Of a stretch of DNA of 64,000 nucleotides, positions 63,488-64,000 are shown piece after piece. Numbering within the stretch: position 1 is the stretch's first letter; each line of letters opens with the position of its first letter. Origin of the DNA: Succinatimonas hippei (lineage in GTDB: Bacteria; Pseudomonadota; Gammaproteobacteria; Enterobacterales; Succinivibrionaceae); the NCBI GenBank assembly GCA_004557545.1, contig SFGV01000001.1, forward strand, positions 52,410 to 116,409, in the 5' to 3' direction. A program made the translations under genes and the position numbers. Under the pieces are notes generated by a model. It made no database searches, was not told the origin of the DNA, and worked only from the letters and a program-made list of their open reading frames with translations.

Positions 63488-64000
63488 ATGGGGTCTTCAA
63501 AACAGGTAGGTACTGACTATGAAAACCTCAGTGATTACATAGACCACAACTGCTACTACGTAGACAAAACCCGTTTCCTCCGTCCGGTATTCGCTGATCC
63601 TGGCAGGATCAGGCTTTTTACCCGTCCCCGCCGCTTTGGCAAGACTCTTACCCTTGACATGTTCAAAGAGTTTTTGAGCGTAAACCCTGAAAATCCCGGA
63701 GACACCAGCCGTCAGGAGCGTTTGTTCAAAGGGCTTGATGTCATGGAAGACACAGAACTCGTAGAGAAATATATGGGACAGTACCCTGTGGTGTCCATGA
63801 CATTTAAAAGAGTTTTTGGCGAAAGCTTTGATGAAGCGGTAAAGAAGCTTGCAGCGCTGATTGTTGAAACAGCCTCTAAATTTAAATATTTAACGCAAAG
63901 TCCGAAACTTAGTGATGAAGAGAAAAGTCAGCTCTCTTTTTACCTGAGCTATATTAAGCTTAGAAAGCCTGAAAATATCGATCTCATTTCAGAGTTTCTT
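63488..64000 (+). CDS. AAA-ATPase-like / PD-(D/E)XK nuclease family protein (partial)
   Basis: An open frame running off the right edge (171 codons). ATG 63488 has a GGGGG-like site upstream. It contains YENLSDYIDHNCYYVDKTRF and a Walker A-type RPRRFGKTLTLDMF, the N-terminus of a family with an AAA-ATPase-like domain and a C-terminal PD-(D/E)XK nuclease-like domain (DUF1703). These are often present in many copies in gut anaerobes, including Succinivibrionaceae; their function is not established. The C-terminal half lies outside the window. Confidence 0.8.
   Translation, partial: MGSSKQVGTDYENLSDYIDHNCYYVDKTRFLRPVFADPGRIRLFTRPRRFGKTLTLDMFKEFLSVNPENPGDTSRQERLFKGLDVMEDTELVEKYMGQYPVVSMTFKRVFGESFDEAVKKLAALIVETASKFKYLTQSPKLSDEEKSQLSFYLSYIKLRKPENIDLISEFL

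Overview
The window looks like a chromosomal segment of an anaerobic, flagellated gammaproteobacterium. The best guess is a host-associated Succinivibrionaceae-like organism, inferred from a Vibrio/Pseudomonas-type flagellar order with sigma-54 promoters, ParC/ParP chemotaxis-array genes, a long-form QueF, EndA, PpnN, an oxygen-independent haem system and a terminal AAA-ATPase/PD-(D/E)XK-type ORF. No rRNA, tRNA or CRISPR array was seen.

Layout. 1-3.6 kb: end of a chemotaxis/motor operon (parC, parP, cheW, DUF2802). 3.7-5.4 kb: pncC and anmK, convergent and overlapping. 5.4-6.0 kb: gene-free DNA holding a candidate structured RNA or IS200/IS605-like end. 6.0-15.5 kb: a ten-gene haem operon (hutW radical SAM, TonB-dependent receptor, ECF S-T-A transporter, hutX, flavodoxin, exbB, exbD, tonB) behind a strong promoter with a palindromic operator; hutW and the receptor gene each carry one frameshift. 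15.8-17.8 kb: tyrS and rpiA. 18.0-31.5 kb: fliEFGHIJ and fliKLMNOPQR, the two halves each preceded by a sigma-54 promoter-like site. 31.5-37.0 kb: ppnN, queF, endA, a DUF5718-like gene and metK. 37.5-44.1 kb: central sugar-phosphate genes (transaldolase-like, DUF945, tkt, pgk, fba).

44.2-51.0 kb is a relic island that breaks the otherwise tidy chromosome. It contains fragments of two transposases, two C-terminal Fic gene remnants each abutting one copy of a 256-bp direct repeat, one intact Fic gene, pieces of phage tape-measure and terminase genes, an intact RelB/RelE-type toxin-antitoxin pair, a Schlafen/RecG-like C-terminal fragment and what looks like the first 36 codons of a BREX pglZ gene. 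It reads as a decayed defence and prophage island, probably of Firmicutes origin.

51.2-63.3 kb is a sugar-catabolic locus: ribokinase, RbsD-type pyranase, an AraC regulator, then a ribose-type ABC transporter with a DUF2291 protein, a fucose-isomerase-like enzyme, a two-subunit transketolase and an FGGY kinase. The set isomerase + kinase + split transketolase matches the transketolase route for the branched plant sugar D-apiose, so this operon probably imports apiose or a similar pentose and feeds the pentose-phosphate enzymes also encoded here (tkt, rpiA, transaldolase). The window ends inside an AAA-ATPase-like gene.
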